Assembly: GCA_019649675.1 (NCBI GenBank)
Contig: BOWN01000003.1
Span: 124,001-188,000 of the forward strand
Length of the DNA: 64,000 nt
Origin: Cryomorphaceae bacterium
GTDB taxonomy: Bacteria > Bacteroidota > Bacteroidia > Flavobacteriales > UBA7430
Reading direction: 5' to 3'
Of the stretch, positions 1-9,529 are shown piece by piece. The notes under the pieces were generated by a model that worked only from the letters and a program-made list of their open reading frames with translations, ran no database searches and was not told the origin of the DNA. Positions within the stretch are counted from its first letter, which is position 1. Each line of letters starts with the position of its first letter. The position numbers and the translations under genes are program-made.

Positions 1-333
1 GGTGATGAGTTAAAAAATCCTATATCATTAAATTCAGAGACTCTTGAAGAGGGTAAGCAACTCTATGAGATGTTTTGTAAACATTGTCATGGTGAAAATG
101 GTGATGGAAAAGGTTCAATTACTCATCCTCTATACAGTGGAGTTCCATCTTATTCTGATAAATTAATTCCTCGAAGAACGGGATCTTCTATGAGCGAACT
201 AAAAGATGGAAATATATATCACTCTATTACTTTTGGATTAAATGCTATGGGACCACATGCAAGTCAGTTAACTCAAGAAGAAAGATGGAAAATAGTACAT
301 TATGTAAATGTACTACAAAAAGAATCTAATTAA
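1..333 (+). CDS. actE: ActE, cytochrome c subunit of alternative complex III (5' partial)
   Basis: The reading frame is open from base 1, so this is the C-terminal part of a gene that starts before the window. A single c-type heme site CKHCH lies about 26 residues in (C-x-x-C-H), followed by a glycine/aspartate-rich loop and the MGPHASQL stretch that usually carries the distal methionine ligand of a mono-heme cytochrome c. The gene is only 23 bases upstream of actF on the same strand, the usual actE-actF order. In alternative complex III this periplasmic subunit passes electrons from quinol oxidation toward the terminal oxidase. Family assignment rests mainly on the neighbour; a stand-alone cytochrome c would look similar. 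Confidence 0.85.
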   Translation, partial: GDELKNPISLNSETLEEGKQLYEMFCKHCHGENGDGKGSITHPLYSGVPSYSDKLIPRRTGSSMSELKDGNIYHSITFGLNAMGPHASQLTQEERWKIVHYVNVLQKESN

Positions 334-356
334 TAACGATAATAAGACGTAGAACC

Positions 357-1816
357 ATGTATACGGTTACTAAAAATACGAAGCTTACTTCATTAGTACT
401 AATGCTTATTGGTGTTGTTGCCTTGGGTTATGGATTTATTCAAGGTGCAGGACACCATACAGATGAGGAAGTTTCACACCAAATTGAGGCATTTGCTCAT
501 GATCTACAACTTCATATGGTTGATCATAATGATTCTAATCATGATATAAATTAAAAGGTTTTCAATAAAATCTACTTATAATCATCATAGTAACGAAGAG
601 ACTAATTTTGCACCGTTATTTCATAAAATTGAAGAAGAATTTCATTTGCATTTTACAAAAGAGGAAATGATGGAGGCTCATGATGTTAAGCATGTTATTC
701 ATGCTACATACATGCATTACACGCAAAGCTCAGCGACCATGGTCGAGTTTACTGGTTGCAGCTATTTTCTTTTAGGTGCTTCTTTATTGTCTGTCTTTTT
801 TCTTGCTCTGCAGTATGTTGCAGAGGTTGGTTGGTCAGCTATATTGAAACGTGTATTTATGGCTATTGGGTCTTTTTTACCATATGTAGCTGTAGTGATA
901 TTATTGATTATTTTGACAGGGGGTCTACATATGTTTGGCAATCATACATATCATTGGATGGCAGATGGTATAATGGATCCTGAAAGTTCAAATTACGACG
1001 CGATTATTGCTGGTAAAGAGGCTTATTTAAATTTTGGCTTTTTCTTTATTAGAGCTTTAATTTATTTTGCTGGTTGGTTCTGGGCACTTAAAAAATTAAC
1101 GCATTTATCTCTTCAAGAAGATATTCATGGCGGACTTAGTTATTATAATATTAGTAAAAAGATATCTGCAATATTTATAGTCTTTTTTGCTGTTTCTTCT
1201 TCAATGATGGCATGGGATTGGATTATGTCTATTGATACGCACTGGTTCTCTACATTGTTTGGATGGTATGTTTTCTCGAGTATGTTCGTTACCGCTTTGG
1301 TTGTGATATTTATCGTTGTAACACATCTGAAGTCTCGCGGTCAATTAGAGTACTATAATGAAAGTCATCACCATGATTTAGCTAAGTTTATATTTGCTTT
1401 TAGTATTTTTTGGACTTATTTATGGTTTGCCCAATTTATGCTTATATGGTATTCAAATATTCCAGAAGAAGTTACTTATTACATTGCTCGTTTTGACAAT
1501 TATAAATTACCTTTCATGACTGCATTATTCTTTAATTTTGCAGTGCCAATTATCATGTTAATGAGCCGTGATGCAAAACGCATCACTAGTAGGGTTTTGA
1601 TTATTGGTTCTATATTTTAGTGGACATTACTTGGACTTTTGTAATGATTATGCCAGGTACCGTTGGAAGCCATTGGAGTTTTGGATTTGTTGAAATAGGG
1701 CCTTTCTTGGACTTTTAGGTTTGTTTATTCGTGTTGTGACCAATAAGTTGTCTACTATGGAGCTAACACCTAAAAATCATCCAATGCTCGATGAAAGTAA
1801 GCATTTTAACATATAA
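357..1816 (+). CDS. actF: ActF, quinol:cytochrome c oxidoreductase membrane subunit (frame-broken)
   Basis: Integral membrane subunit of alternative complex III, the bc1 replacement in many Bacteroidota. The start MYTVTKNTKL with one membrane segment is at 357; after a frame change near 550 a second frame covers 550-1620 and holds most of the protein, with many hydrophobic helices and the family-typical stretches WDWIMSIDTHWFSTLFGWYVF, WTYLWFAQFMLIWY and IPEEVTYYIARFDNY. Further frame changes near 1612-1640 and 1710 are needed to read the conserved end GHYLDF, MIMPGTVGSHW, LGLFIRVVTNK, HPMLDESKHFNI. The stop is at 1814-1816. At least three breaks in an otherwise well conserved protein suggest sequence errors. 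A terminator follows directly, so this is the last gene of its operon. Confidence 0.88.
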
Positions 1817-1833
1817 GTGTTTAAGAATAGTCT

Positions 1834-1862
1834 AAAAAAAACGCCGATTTCGGCGTTTTTTT
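1834..1862. terminator. Bidirectional intrinsic terminator between actF and the DUF3127 gene
   Basis: Perfect hairpin with arms AACGCCGA and TCGGCGTT around a two-base loop, flanked by seven A on the left and seven T on the right. It therefore works as a Rho-independent terminator for both convergent transcripts. Confidence 0.9.
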
Positions 1863-1874
1863 GTTTAAGAATAT

Positions 1875-2243
1875 TTAGAAAGGTAAGTCGTCTTCAGAAC
1901 TTGCTGGTTCAATTGGCTCTGCTGGAGAATTTTCTCCAGTTGTTGCTTCTTGCATAGCTTCTACTTTTTGAATTCTCCAAGCATCTAAAGTGTTGAATAC
2001 TCTTACCTCAGCGGAAGGGTCTTTTTGCCATTCTCTCCCGCGTAAGTTGAAGAAAATTTCAACTTTATCGCCGATACTAAATTGGTCAATTAAATTTGTT
2101 TTGTCTTGAACCAATTGAAACATCAAAACTTGAGGGTATTGTTCTTCAGTTTCAATTACAAACTCTCTCTTTTTAAAGCGGTCGCTAATGACTTGTTCAT
2201 CATTAATGCGCTTAAGTCTTCCTTCTACAGATAGATTGCTCAT
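1875..2243 (-). CDS. DUF3127 family protein with SSB-like C-terminal tip
   Basis: 122 residues. Residues 1-100 match the Bacteroidota DUF3127 family (start MSNLSVEGRLKRI, then VIETEEQYPQ, DKVEIFFNLRGREW and an AWRIQ end), which looks like a small beta-barrel of the OB type. The last 20 residues are Glu/Pro/Ser-rich and end in the acidic-hydrophobic tip DDLPF, which closely resembles the DDIPF tail by which single-stranded DNA-binding proteins recruit repair proteins. The family has no firmly established role known to me; a DNA-binding or replication-linked role is inference from fold and tail. Its stop-to-start distance to the flavin reductase upstream is 2 bases, so the two are probably co-transcribed. 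Confidence 0.85.
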   Translation of the reverse strand: MSNLSVEGRLKRINDEQVISDRFKKREFVIETEEQYPQVLMFQLVQDKTNLIDQFSIGDKVEIFFNLRGREWQKDPSAEVRVFNTLDAWRIQKVEAMQEATTGENSPAEPIEPASSEDDLPF

Positions 2244-2245
2244 TT

Positions 2246-3148
2246 TTATTCTTGATTTGGGTTTTCAATTAATATTGTGCACCAGGCATCTAATACTTTA
2301 TTTTCTTCTAACAATTTCTTGCAATGATAGTGTAAATTTTCTCTATATTGTTTCTTATCTACAGAAGATTTTAAAATCTTTTCAAGATATTTATTTTCCT
2401 TGAACTTTTTTAGATCTTTCATAGATGGAATGGATTCAACATTTGCTAATTTTGCTAAATCATTTCCAGAAAGAATATCACTATTTCTTATGTGCTCCGG
2501 AAGTTGATTGTATCCAATTCCAATTTTAGAATTTGGTTTTTGTACTTCGAAAAGTGATGAATTGGAAGCTCTGCAATACCAATTTGCCCCCATCCTACCA
2601 ACGAGATCAATTTTGTTGGGGTCGATTTGATGATGAGAATTCAAGATGTCTTCAGAAACATGCATTTTTATAATTTCACAGACAACTAAATTTCCAGCCC
2701 CCCCTTCTTCTCCTAAAGAAATGATATTTTTTACTATACACTCCATTTGTACAGGAGATTCTTTAACTCTATATGGTTTTACCTGAGAAGATTTTATAGG
2801 AGTTAAGCCGGATTTAATAAATTCATTAACACCTTTTTTATACTCAGTACTCGATAGTGATGTTTGTTCTACCATAGGAAAAGATACAACATTAATGACC
2901 ACTTCATTTGTTAAAGCTGCATTTTGTAGTGTATGTTTTATTGTATTATTACGTATGCGTCTAGCAGGAGAGAAAATAGCAATTGGTGGATTTGCACTAA
3001 AGACATTAAAAAAGGAATATGGACTTAAGTTTGGGCGTCCTTCATTGTCAATTGTGCTTACCAAGGCAATAGGACGAGGCCCCACCGAGCTAAGTAAGTA
3101 TCCGTGTAAATCTTTTGTGCTTAAGTCTTTAGGATTTATTTCAAGCAT
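2246..3148 (-). CDS. Flavin reductase-like, FMN-binding split-barrel protein
   Basis: 300 residues. The N-terminal 200 residues carry the flavin reductase-like FMN-binding split barrel: VGPRPIALVSTIDNEGRPNLSPYSFFN and the following NPPIAIFSP are the family signature, and a later LVGRMGANWYCR is also typical. The C-terminal 90 residues are a lysine-rich helical extension common in the long Bacteroidota members. The protein probably binds FMN and may be a flavin reductase or flavoredoxin; the substrate cannot be told from sequence. It lies head-to-tail with the DUF3127 gene downstream and faces the tRNA-Leu gene upstream. Confidence 0.85.
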   Translation of the reverse strand: MLEINPKDLSTKDLHGYLLSSVGPRPIALVSTIDNEGRPNLSPYSFFNVFSANPPIAIFSPARRIRNNTIKHTLQNAALTNEVVINVVSFPMVEQTSLSSTEYKKGVNEFIKSGLTPIKSSQVKPYRVKESPVQMECIVKNIISLGEEGGAGNLVVCEIIKMHVSEDILNSHHQIDPNKIDLVGRMGANWYCRASNSSLFEVQKPNSKIGIGYNQLPEHIRNSDILSGNDLAKLANVESIPSMKDLKKFKENKYLEKILKSSVDKKQYRENLHYHCKKLLEENKVLDAWCTILIENPNQE

Positions 3149-3290
3149 GTCTTTTAATGATCAAAACAAATGTAGGAATTTACATTGGGGTGTAATATGA
3201 AAAATAGAATAAAAATGTTTTTTAGTTGCTGAAGATTAAAATAGTATTAAATTTGCCTCCTTATAAGTTATTAAACTTATCGTTTACCAA

Positions 3291-3372
3291 GCGGATATGG
3301 TGGAATTGGTAGACACGCTAGATTTAGGATCTAGTGCCGAGAGGTGTGTGGGTTCGACTCCCTCTATCCGCA
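3291..3372 (+). tRNA. tRNA-Leu, anticodon UAG
   Basis: An 82-base cloverleaf: acceptor arms GCGGATA and TATCCGC pair fully, discriminator base A at 3372; the anticodon stem-loop CTAGATTTAGGATCTAG gives anticodon TAG (reads CUA/CUN leucine codons); a long variable arm TGCCGAGAGGTGTG is typical of class II tRNA-Leu; the T-arm is GGGTTCGACTCCC. No CCA is encoded. Confidence 0.96.
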
Positions 3373-3374
3373 CT

Positions 3375-3404
3375 AAGCTTACCTTAACAGGGTAAGCTTT
3401 TTTC
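3375..3404 (+). terminator. Intrinsic terminator of tRNA-Leu
   Basis: Hairpin arms AAGCTTACC (3375-3383) and GGTAAGCTT (3391-3399) around a seven-base loop, followed by a T run. It sits three bases after the tRNA. Confidence 0.85.
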
Positions 3405-3516
3405 TTTAAAGGTTAAGCATCATTCGATTAAGAAAACTGATCATAAAGTCATATTAATTATGATACCTTGTCTTTTATTTCTATAAATTTACAATTGTTT
3501 AAAATTGTTTTGAAGA

Positions 3517-4764
3517 ATGAAGGTGTTTAAATATGGTGGTGCTTCGGTAAAAGATGCTGAGGGGATAAAGAATTTAGCTGAAATACTTACCAAGTATAAG
3601 GAAGATAATCCATTGGTAGTTATTTCTGCTATGGGAAAAACCACTAATGCTTTAGAAGAAGTTGCACGAGCTTTTTATTTAAATCAAGATGCGTTTGGGA
3701 AACTGAATTATGTGAAGCAGTTTCATGACCATATTTTGACTGAATTATTTGATAGCTATCATTCTATTTATGATATTGTTTCTAACTTATTTCTTGAAAT
3801 TGAGTGGGCTATAGAAGATGCTCCAAGACCCAACTATTCTTTTGAATATGATCAAATTGTATCATTTGGAGAGTTGTTGTCTACAACTATTGTAAGTGCT
3901 TATTTAAAAGAAATCGGCATTAATAATGATTTATTGGATGCAAGAGATGTTGTTAAAACTGACAATAACCATCAAGATGCTCGAATCGACTGGAATTTAA
4001 CGAGCAAGTTAATTAAAGAAAAAGTCAATAAAGATCAATTAACTATAACTCAAGGATTTATTGGTTGTACTTCCGAAAACTTTACCACAACTCTTGGAAG
4101 AGAAGGATCGGACTATAGTGCTGCTGTTTTTGCAACTGTTTTAGAAGCAAAAAAACTTGTTATTTGGAAAGATGTTCCTGGTGTACTTCATGCGGATCCT
4201 CGTTATTTTGCAAATCCCAAAAAGATTGAAAAACTCTCATTTCAGGAAGCTATAGAGCTCGCATTTTATGGAGCTACGGTTATTCACCCCAAAACATTAC
4301 AGCCCTTAAAACGAAATGGTATACCATTAGAGGTTCGTTCGTTTATAAATTATGATGAAAAAGGTACTTGGATTTCAGATGATTCTGAAACTAAACCAGC
4401 TACTTCATTTTATATTTTGAAAAAAAATCAAACCCTATTATCCATTTCTGTAAGTGATTTGGACTTTATTCTTGAGAACCATCTTTCATCTGCTTTTTTA
4501 ATATTAGCTAAATATAATGCCAAGGTAAATCTCGTTCAGAATTCTGCAGTGTCTTGTTCGTTTGCATTAGATATAGATGATTTGAAAATAGATTCTTTAG
4601 TTAATGAATTGTCGAATTATTTTATTGTCACACATGACTTTGGTCTCGAGCTACTTACATTACGTCATTATAAAGATGAAGAGATTGAGCAATTGCTCTT
4701 AGGTAAAGATGTATTGTTAACTCAGAAGAACAGATCAACAATTCAAGTACTTTACAAGTTATGA
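3517..4764 (+). CDS. Aspartate kinase
   Basis: 415 residues, a monofunctional aspartokinase that phosphorylates L-aspartate, the first step toward lysine, threonine, methionine and diaminopimelate. The N-terminal kinase motif KYGGASV (usually KFGGTSV) is at residues 5-11; GREGSDYSAAVFA and DVPGVLHADPR are the nucleotide- and aspartate-binding loops; AIELAFYGATVIHPKTLQP is the family hallmark. About 130 C-terminal residues form a weakly conserved ACT-type regulatory part. A standard intact single-gene unit, preceded by the tRNA-Leu terminator. Which lysC/thrA-like isozyme it is cannot be told here. Confidence 0.92.
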   Translation: MKVFKYGGASVKDAEGIKNLAEILTKYKEDNPLVVISAMGKTTNALEEVARAFYLNQDAFGKLNYVKQFHDHILTELFDSYHSIYDIVSNLFLEIEWAIEDAPRPNYSFEYDQIVSFGELLSTTIVSAYLKEIGINNDLLDARDVVKTDNNHQDARIDWNLTSKLIKEKVNKDQLTITQGFIGCTSENFTTTLGREGSDYSAAVFATVLEAKKLVIWKDVPGVLHADPRYFANPKKIEKLSFQEAIELAFYGATVIHPKTLQPLKRNGIPLEVRSFINYDEKGTWISDDSETKPATSFYILKKNQTLLSISVSDLDFILENHLSSAFLILAKYNAKVNLVQNSAVSCSFALDIDDLKIDSLVNELSNYFIVTHDFGLELLTLRHYKDEEIEQLLLGKDVLLTQKNRSTIQVLYKL

Positions 4765-4815
4765 TTAAATCCATCTCCATTAATTAATTTATCTTTTGAC
4801 TAGAAAAAATAGAAA

Positions 4816-5583
4816 ATGGTAACAATTATATCATATAATGTAAATGGTATTCGTGCTGCCCTGAAAAAAGGCTGGTCAGAATGGGCAAAGGCTACAAATG
4901 CGGATATAATAGCTTTGCAGGAAATTAAAGCACATACTAATCAATTAGAGTTATCAATTTTCGAAGATTTAGGTTACCATCATTATTGGTTTTCTGCTCA
5001 AAAAAAAGGTTATAGTGGTGTGGCATTGTTGTGCAAAGAAAAACCTTTGCATGTTGAATATGGATGTGGTATAAAAAAATACGATTTTGAAGGGCGTGTT
5101 ATTCGAGCAGATTTTAAAGATTATTCGGTTATTTCTGTTTACTTTCCTTCTGGCACAACTGGTGGTGTTCGACAAGACTTTAAAATGAGTTTTTTAGCTG
5201 ATTTTCAGGAATACGTTGAATCATTAAAAAAGCAGATTCCAAATTTGATTATTTCTGGAGACTACAATATTTGTCACAAAGCTATCGATATTCATAACCC
5301 GGTTGCCAATAAAAACACTTCAGGTTTTTTACCTGAAGAACGTGCGTGGGTTACCGCTTTTATTGAAAGCGGATTTGTAGACAGCTTTAGGTATCTAAAT
5401 AAAACCCCCCATCATTATTCATGGTGGAGTTATAGAGCTGCAGCTAGAGAGCGGAATAAGGGATGGAGAATAGACTATCATATGATTAGTGATACGCTAT
5501 TACCTCGATTGAAAAGAGTAGCTATTTTATCTGATGCGAAGCATTCAGACCACTGTCCGATATTAGTCACTATAGAATATTAA
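4816..5583 (+). CDS. xth: Exodeoxyribonuclease III (AP endonuclease)
   Basis: 255 residues, full length for the ExoIII family of Mg-dependent exonuclease/AP endonucleases that act in base-excision repair. The motifs run in order: YNVNGIRAA near the start, LQEIK with the metal-binding Glu, SGDYNICHKAIDIHNP with the catalytic Asp and Asn, RIDYHMISD, and the terminal SDHCPI with the catalytic Asp-His. It follows aspartate kinase by 51 bases on the same strand and ends convergent to the metalloprotease gene. Confidence 0.94.
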   Translation: MVTIISYNVNGIRAALKKGWSEWAKATNADIIALQEIKAHTNQLELSIFEDLGYHHYWFSAQKKGYSGVALLCKEKPLHVEYGCGIKKYDFEGRVIRADFKDYSVISVYFPSGTTGGVRQDFKMSFLADFQEYVESLKKQIPNLIISGDYNICHKAIDIHNPVANKNTSGFLPEERAWVTAFIESGFVDSFRYLNKTPHHYSWWSYRAAARERNKGWRIDYHMISDTLLPRLKRVAILSDAKHSDHCPILVTIEY

Positions 5584-5625
5584 ATTAAGACCCGATTAGG
5601 GCCTTTGCCTTTTTATGATCACTAT

Positions 5626-7704
5626 TTAATAGACAATAACTCGTTGGGTTTCTTTGTAATTGCCAATAATACAATTTAAGAAATACAAGCCTGGTTTTAA
5701 GTTAGGCTTTAAGTCGTCTAAATTCAATTGATGCTGAGCAGCATTAAAATTACTACTTAGTGAACTAATTTCTTTTCCTAAGACATCTATAAGCTTTAGC
5801 TCAACCATATTTGGGTTAAGTAAATTAAATTTGATATGAGCATCTCCATAGCTTGGGTTGGGAAATACTTCTAAATTAAGATTGTTTAATATTAATTCTT
5901 CTGAACTTAAATTAGGAACACCAAAGCGAATGTTATCTATGTATAAGTATTGCCCATTACTTCCGGAGAATTCAAATAAAACTTGTACTTGTGATTCTCC
6001 AGTCCAGGAGCTTAAAGATATTCTTTGTTCTTCCCACAAGGTTTCTGTTGGTATAAAATTAAAATATGCGTTTGAAGAAGTTGTTGTTAAAGCATCCGTG
6101 TTTTTACTCAGCCTATTTATCCATGTTTGACCACAGTCATCAGATACTTTTACGTTCAGTTCATCTGCACTTAGAGCACTTTTACGGGCATAAGCATAAT
6201 CATAGTATAAATAACATGGAGGTGAAATGTTAGAAAGGTTAAATGCAGGCATATAGGCTTTTCTAGCCCCCCCTTGCTCTACAAAGTCTGAACTTCTAAT
6301 ACGAATAGATCCATCAGAATATGAACTTCCTGCTGAATTCCAAGACCATGTCTGTCCTTCAAAATAGTCTTCAATATACCATTCATTAAGATTGTTCTCA
6401 TTAAAATGAATGGTGTTGGGCGCCATTAAAGCATCAGACTGATCCTGAATGTAAATTGCATCTTCGATTGTTTTAGTGTTTACACCACCTGAAGTAGTTA
6501 CAGAAAGACTTACATTATATGAGCCAGGTTCACTATAGGTAATTATAGGATTTTCTTCTGAAGAACTTGAAGGGGTACCACCATTAAAAGTCCATTCATA
6601 GCTTATGGCAGAGTCGTAATTCCATGATAAGTTTTCCCACTCAATTTCTTCATCTGTACAACTTATTGATGAGGTACTATAAAATTCTATGTTTGCCAAA
6701 CAATCTGGCGCATTGTAATCTTCGTGAACGCCTGTTGCCATTAAGTTTTCATCTGTAGGTAAAAGATGTCTGTATATGTTAGAGAAACCAGCTTCTAAAT
6801 AACCTCTCATGACTGATTTTTGCCCCTCAGTAAACATTTTAGAACATGATGCATAGTCCATGTAATTTTGAACGTTATCTAAACTACCACAGGTGTTTTG
6901 TGATAAATTACATCCTGATGATCCTATTGAATTTGGTGTGTCTTCAATACCATCATCATCAGAACAATTTTCTTCTAAGCCTGGATCATTTGTACCTCCC
7001 CAAGTATGAGATAAGCCTAGATAATGCCCTATTTCATGTGTTAAAGTTCTTGATGAAAAGTTTCCTCCACCTGAAGCCCCAATACTTCCAAACTGAGAAG
7101 CTCTAACAACAATTCCAGAGTTCGTGTCATTATTTGGTGCTGAACCCGGTAAATAAGAATAACCTCCCGCACCACTTTCAATATTAGAAACAACCCAAAT
7201 GTTAAGATATTTCTTATGATCCCATTTTATCAAATCTTTTACGTTTTCTCCTGCACTATTTGTAAGTTCCGAATATGTTCTGGTAATTCCCTTTGTGCAT
7301 TCTCCATCAGGTGTTAGTTTAGCCAACTTAAATTCAAGACCAACGTTTGCCACAATATCTGTGAATTCAGATACAACTTGTGAGGTATCACTATTTAATT
7401 TTTTATAGTCAAGATTTATGATACGCATTGCATCATGGACCTGTGCATCAGAAATATTATTGCTCCCTCCATTGTGAATGATATGAACAACAACTGGAAT
7501 CACATAAATTTCATCATCATTCTTTGGGTTTCTACTTTTTAAATATGAGTTAACTTCTTGTTTAATGAATTTTGTTTTTTTTCTTAATGTAGGGTCAGCC
7601 TCAAATGCTTTTTCCATCATTTCATCTGTACCACAAGTTTTATGATCTTGTGCATACATGAGTGCAGTAGTAAGAAGGCAGACAAAGAATAAAATTCGTT
7701 TCAT
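5626..7704 (-). CDS. Secreted M43 (pappalysin-like) zinc metalloprotease with PKD domain and T9SS sorting domain
   Basis: 692 residues. A signal peptide (MKRILFFVCLLTTALMYAQ) is followed by a propeptide-like helix and an M43 metalloprotease domain: zinc motif HEIGHYLGLSH at residues 223-233 and a Met-turn YMDY near residue 282, where M43 enzymes have it. After it come a PKD-like beta domain (about 340-425, EWTFNGGTPSSSSEENP), a jelly-roll/MAM-like segment (about 430-595) and a C-terminal type A type IX sorting domain (about 610-692, VFPNPSYGDAHI to LKPGLYFLNC). It is thus probably exported by Sec and then through T9SS, to be released or anchored as an extracellular protease. All catalytic residues are present. 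Confidence 0.93.
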   Translation of the reverse strand: MKRILFFVCLLTTALMYAQDHKTCGTDEMMEKAFEADPTLRKKTKFIKQEVNSYLKSRNPKNDDEIYVIPVVVHIIHNGGSNNISDAQVHDAMRIINLDYKKLNSDTSQVVSEFTDIVANVGLEFKLAKLTPDGECTKGITRTYSELTNSAGENVKDLIKWDHKKYLNIWVVSNIESGAGGYSYLPGSAPNNDTNSGIVVRASQFGSIGASGGGNFSSRTLTHEIGHYLGLSHTWGGTNDPGLEENCSDDDGIEDTPNSIGSSGCNLSQNTCGSLDNVQNYMDYASCSKMFTEGQKSVMRGYLEAGFSNIYRHLLPTDENLMATGVHEDYNAPDCLANIEFYSTSSISCTDEEIEWENLSWNYDSAISYEWTFNGGTPSSSSEENPIITYSEPGSYNVSLSVTTSGGVNTKTIEDAIYIQDQSDALMAPNTIHFNENNLNEWYIEDYFEGQTWSWNSAGSSYSDGSIRIRSSDFVEQGGARKAYMPAFNLSNISPPCYLYYDYAYARKSALSADELNVKVSDDCGQTWINRLSKNTDALTTTSSNAYFNFIPTETLWEEQRISLSSWTGESQVQVLFEFSGSNGQYLYIDNIRFGVPNLSSEELILNNLNLEVFPNPSYGDAHIKFNLLNPNMVELKLIDVLGKEISSLSSNFNAAQHQLNLDDLKPNLKPGLYFLNCIIGNYKETQRVIVY

Positions 7705-7772
7705 AGAGGTAGTTATTCTATTAATTAAAACAAATCTACTAAATTAGTGCTGACAATAAATAAATTAAAAGG

Positions 7773-8707
7773 ATGAAACTAAAATATTTATTTGTATTTA
7801 TATTTTCGGTCTATGTTTTTCAGTCTTGTGTGTCTATAAAGAAGTTTAAAGATTTGGATGCAGATTATTTATCTGCTAATCAGCAAATAGAGTTTCAGAA
7901 ACAGGAGCTTAGCGATTTTAAGTTACTCAGCACTGAATTAAATGAGAGTGTATTAAGTCTTACAAAAAGAGCTAGTTCTTTAGAAGCAGATACTATTGAT
8001 TTAGGAAAAGCTTACAGAAAAAAAGCTAGAGCGTATAACGATTTGAGCGCATCGTATGAATTGTTGATTAAGAATAATTCTAATACGATGGCCAAGCAGG
8101 CCGAAGAGAATAGAGTCCTTATGGAGCGTTTAGGTCAGATGGATATTGATCTTCAGGAAAGAGCACGTGCGATTAAATCAGAGAAGAAGAAATGCTTCAA
8201 TTACAGCAGCTGTTAAAAGAAAAAGATAATAATTTAAGTCGATTAAAAAGCAGTGTTGCTGCTGCTTTATTAGGATTTAAAGGTGAAGGATTAACCGTTG
8301 AAGAAAGAGAGGGTAAACTTTATGTTTCATTAGAGAATAGTTTGCTATTTCCTTCTGGAAGTTGGAAAGTTAATGATAACGGTAAAAAGGCAATTGTTGA
8401 ATTGGCAAAGGTTTTAGTTCAACAATCAGATATTCAAATTATGGTAGAAGGACATACTGATAATGTGCCATATAGAGGAACAGGACTAATTAAAGATAAT
8501 TGGGATTTAAGTGTGATGCGTGCCACTGCTATTGTTCGTATTCTTGCAAATAATAAAGGTTTAAAAGCAAATCGTATTACCGCAGCTGGTAAGGGATCGC
8601 ATAGCCCCTTGGTAGAAAATAATTCGAATGAAAACAGAGCAGTTAATAGAAGAACAGAAATTATTTTAAGCCCGAATATGGATAAATTAATGGAGCTTTT
8701 AGATTAA
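7773..8707 (+). CDS. OmpA-family peptidoglycan-binding lipoprotein (frame-broken)
   Basis: The first frame (7773-8216) gives a lipoprotein signal ending in the lipobox VFQSC followed by about 120 residues of coiled coil; the second (from about 8190 to 8707) gives more coiled coil and an OmpA C-terminal domain with FPSGSWKVNDNGKKAI, MVEGHTDNVPY and NWDLSVMRATAIVRIL. One extra A in the AAGAAATG run near 8190 joins the two frames into one protein of about 311 residues, so a deletion error is likely. The protein is probably anchored in the outer membrane and holds peptidoglycan. Its 3' end overlaps the convergent murI by 9 bases. Confidence 0.88.
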
Positions 8708-9502
8708 TCGCGTTTCTTTTAAATTAATACGCTTTCCAAAAAAATGTTGGGCACTTTGTTCAAAGGATTCTGTATAATCTGATACATGAAATTCTTGTTT
8801 TTGATTTATGATTTGATCATTCAATAAATTTGCTTCAGTTAGTTTTTTTCTGATGTATTTAGAAACAATTTTAGCTGAGTTGATGATTTTTACGTTTCCA
8901 TCATAGTACTGCTTTATTTCATCCTCTATAAGAGGGTAGTGTGTACAGCCTAATATTAAATGATCTATACCTTTTAGTTCTTCTCTTTCAAGGTAGTTTG
9001 AAAGAATGGTGTTGGATATTTTATTTTTATAAAAGCCCTCTTCTATCATTGGAACCAGTAATGGAGTCGCCAAAGATTTTGTAATAATCTTAGGTTGATT
9101 ACTATTTATTTTAGTGGCATAGACTTTTGATTGTATAGTATTTTTTGTTCCAATAATTCCTACAGCTTGAGTTTTAGATTTACAGGTATAGTCTACCACC
9201 GGATCAATAACATTTACGGCAATTGCTTTTCCATTACAGATTTTTTTTACATCATTAAAAGCAATTGCTGAAGCTGTGTTACAAGCCACAACAATCATTT
9301 TACATTTTTGTTTTAGTAAAAAAGAGCTGATGTCTTTACTAAAGCTCACAATAGAATTTGGTGATTTGTCTCCATAGGGAAGGTGTTTGGTGTCACCAAA
9401 ATACACAATTTGCTCATAGGGCATTAATTTAGTAATTTGATGTCCAACAGTTAATCCCCCTATCCCGGAGTCAAATATTCCTATGGCACTGTTTTTATTC
9501 AT
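8699..9502 (-). CDS. murI: Glutamate racemase
   Basis: Converts L- to D-glutamate for peptidoglycan. Motifs: IGIFDSGIGGLTV at the N-terminus, YFGDTKHLPYG, the first catalytic cysteine in VVACNTASAIAF and the second in LILGCTHYPLIE. 267 residues from the start chosen here. An in-frame ATG four codons upstream (9514) lies inside the terminator hairpin of the preceding gene, so the ATG at 9502 with MNKNSAIG is the better start. It is the last gene of the CBS-nadK-porG-uppS-bamA-skp-skp-murI block. Confidence 0.93.
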   Translation of the reverse strand: MNKNSAIGIFDSGIGGLTVGHQITKLMPYEQIVYFGDTKHLPYGDKSPNSIVSFSKDISSFLLKQKCKMIVVACNTASAIAFNDVKKICNGKAIAVNVIDPVVDYTCKSKTQAVGIIGTKNTIQSKVYATKINSNQPKIITKSLATPLLVPMIEEGFYKNKISNTILSNYLEREELKGIDHLILGCTHYPLIEDEIKQYYDGNVKIINSAKIVSKYIRKKLTEANLLNDQIINQKQEFHVSDYTESFEQSAQHFFGKRINLKETRLI

Positions 9503-9503
9503 C

Positions 9504-9529
9504 AAAAAAAACATCCCCGAGGGGATGTT
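9504..9529 (-). terminator. Intrinsic terminator between skp and murI
   Basis: Arms ACATCCCC and GGGGATGT with a two-base centre, followed on the minus strand by a run of T that ends two bases before the murI start codon. It would end transcription of the skp/bamA operon and leaves essentially no separate leader for murI. Confidence 0.75.

Noticed and set aside
756-983. 75-residue Cys-rich ORF inside actF
   Set aside because: It lies in another frame of a well-supported membrane protein gene and has no support of its own.
5584-5625. GGGC/GCCT inverted repeat between xth and the metalloprotease
   Set aside because: Only four pairs with a wobble; too weak to call a terminator.
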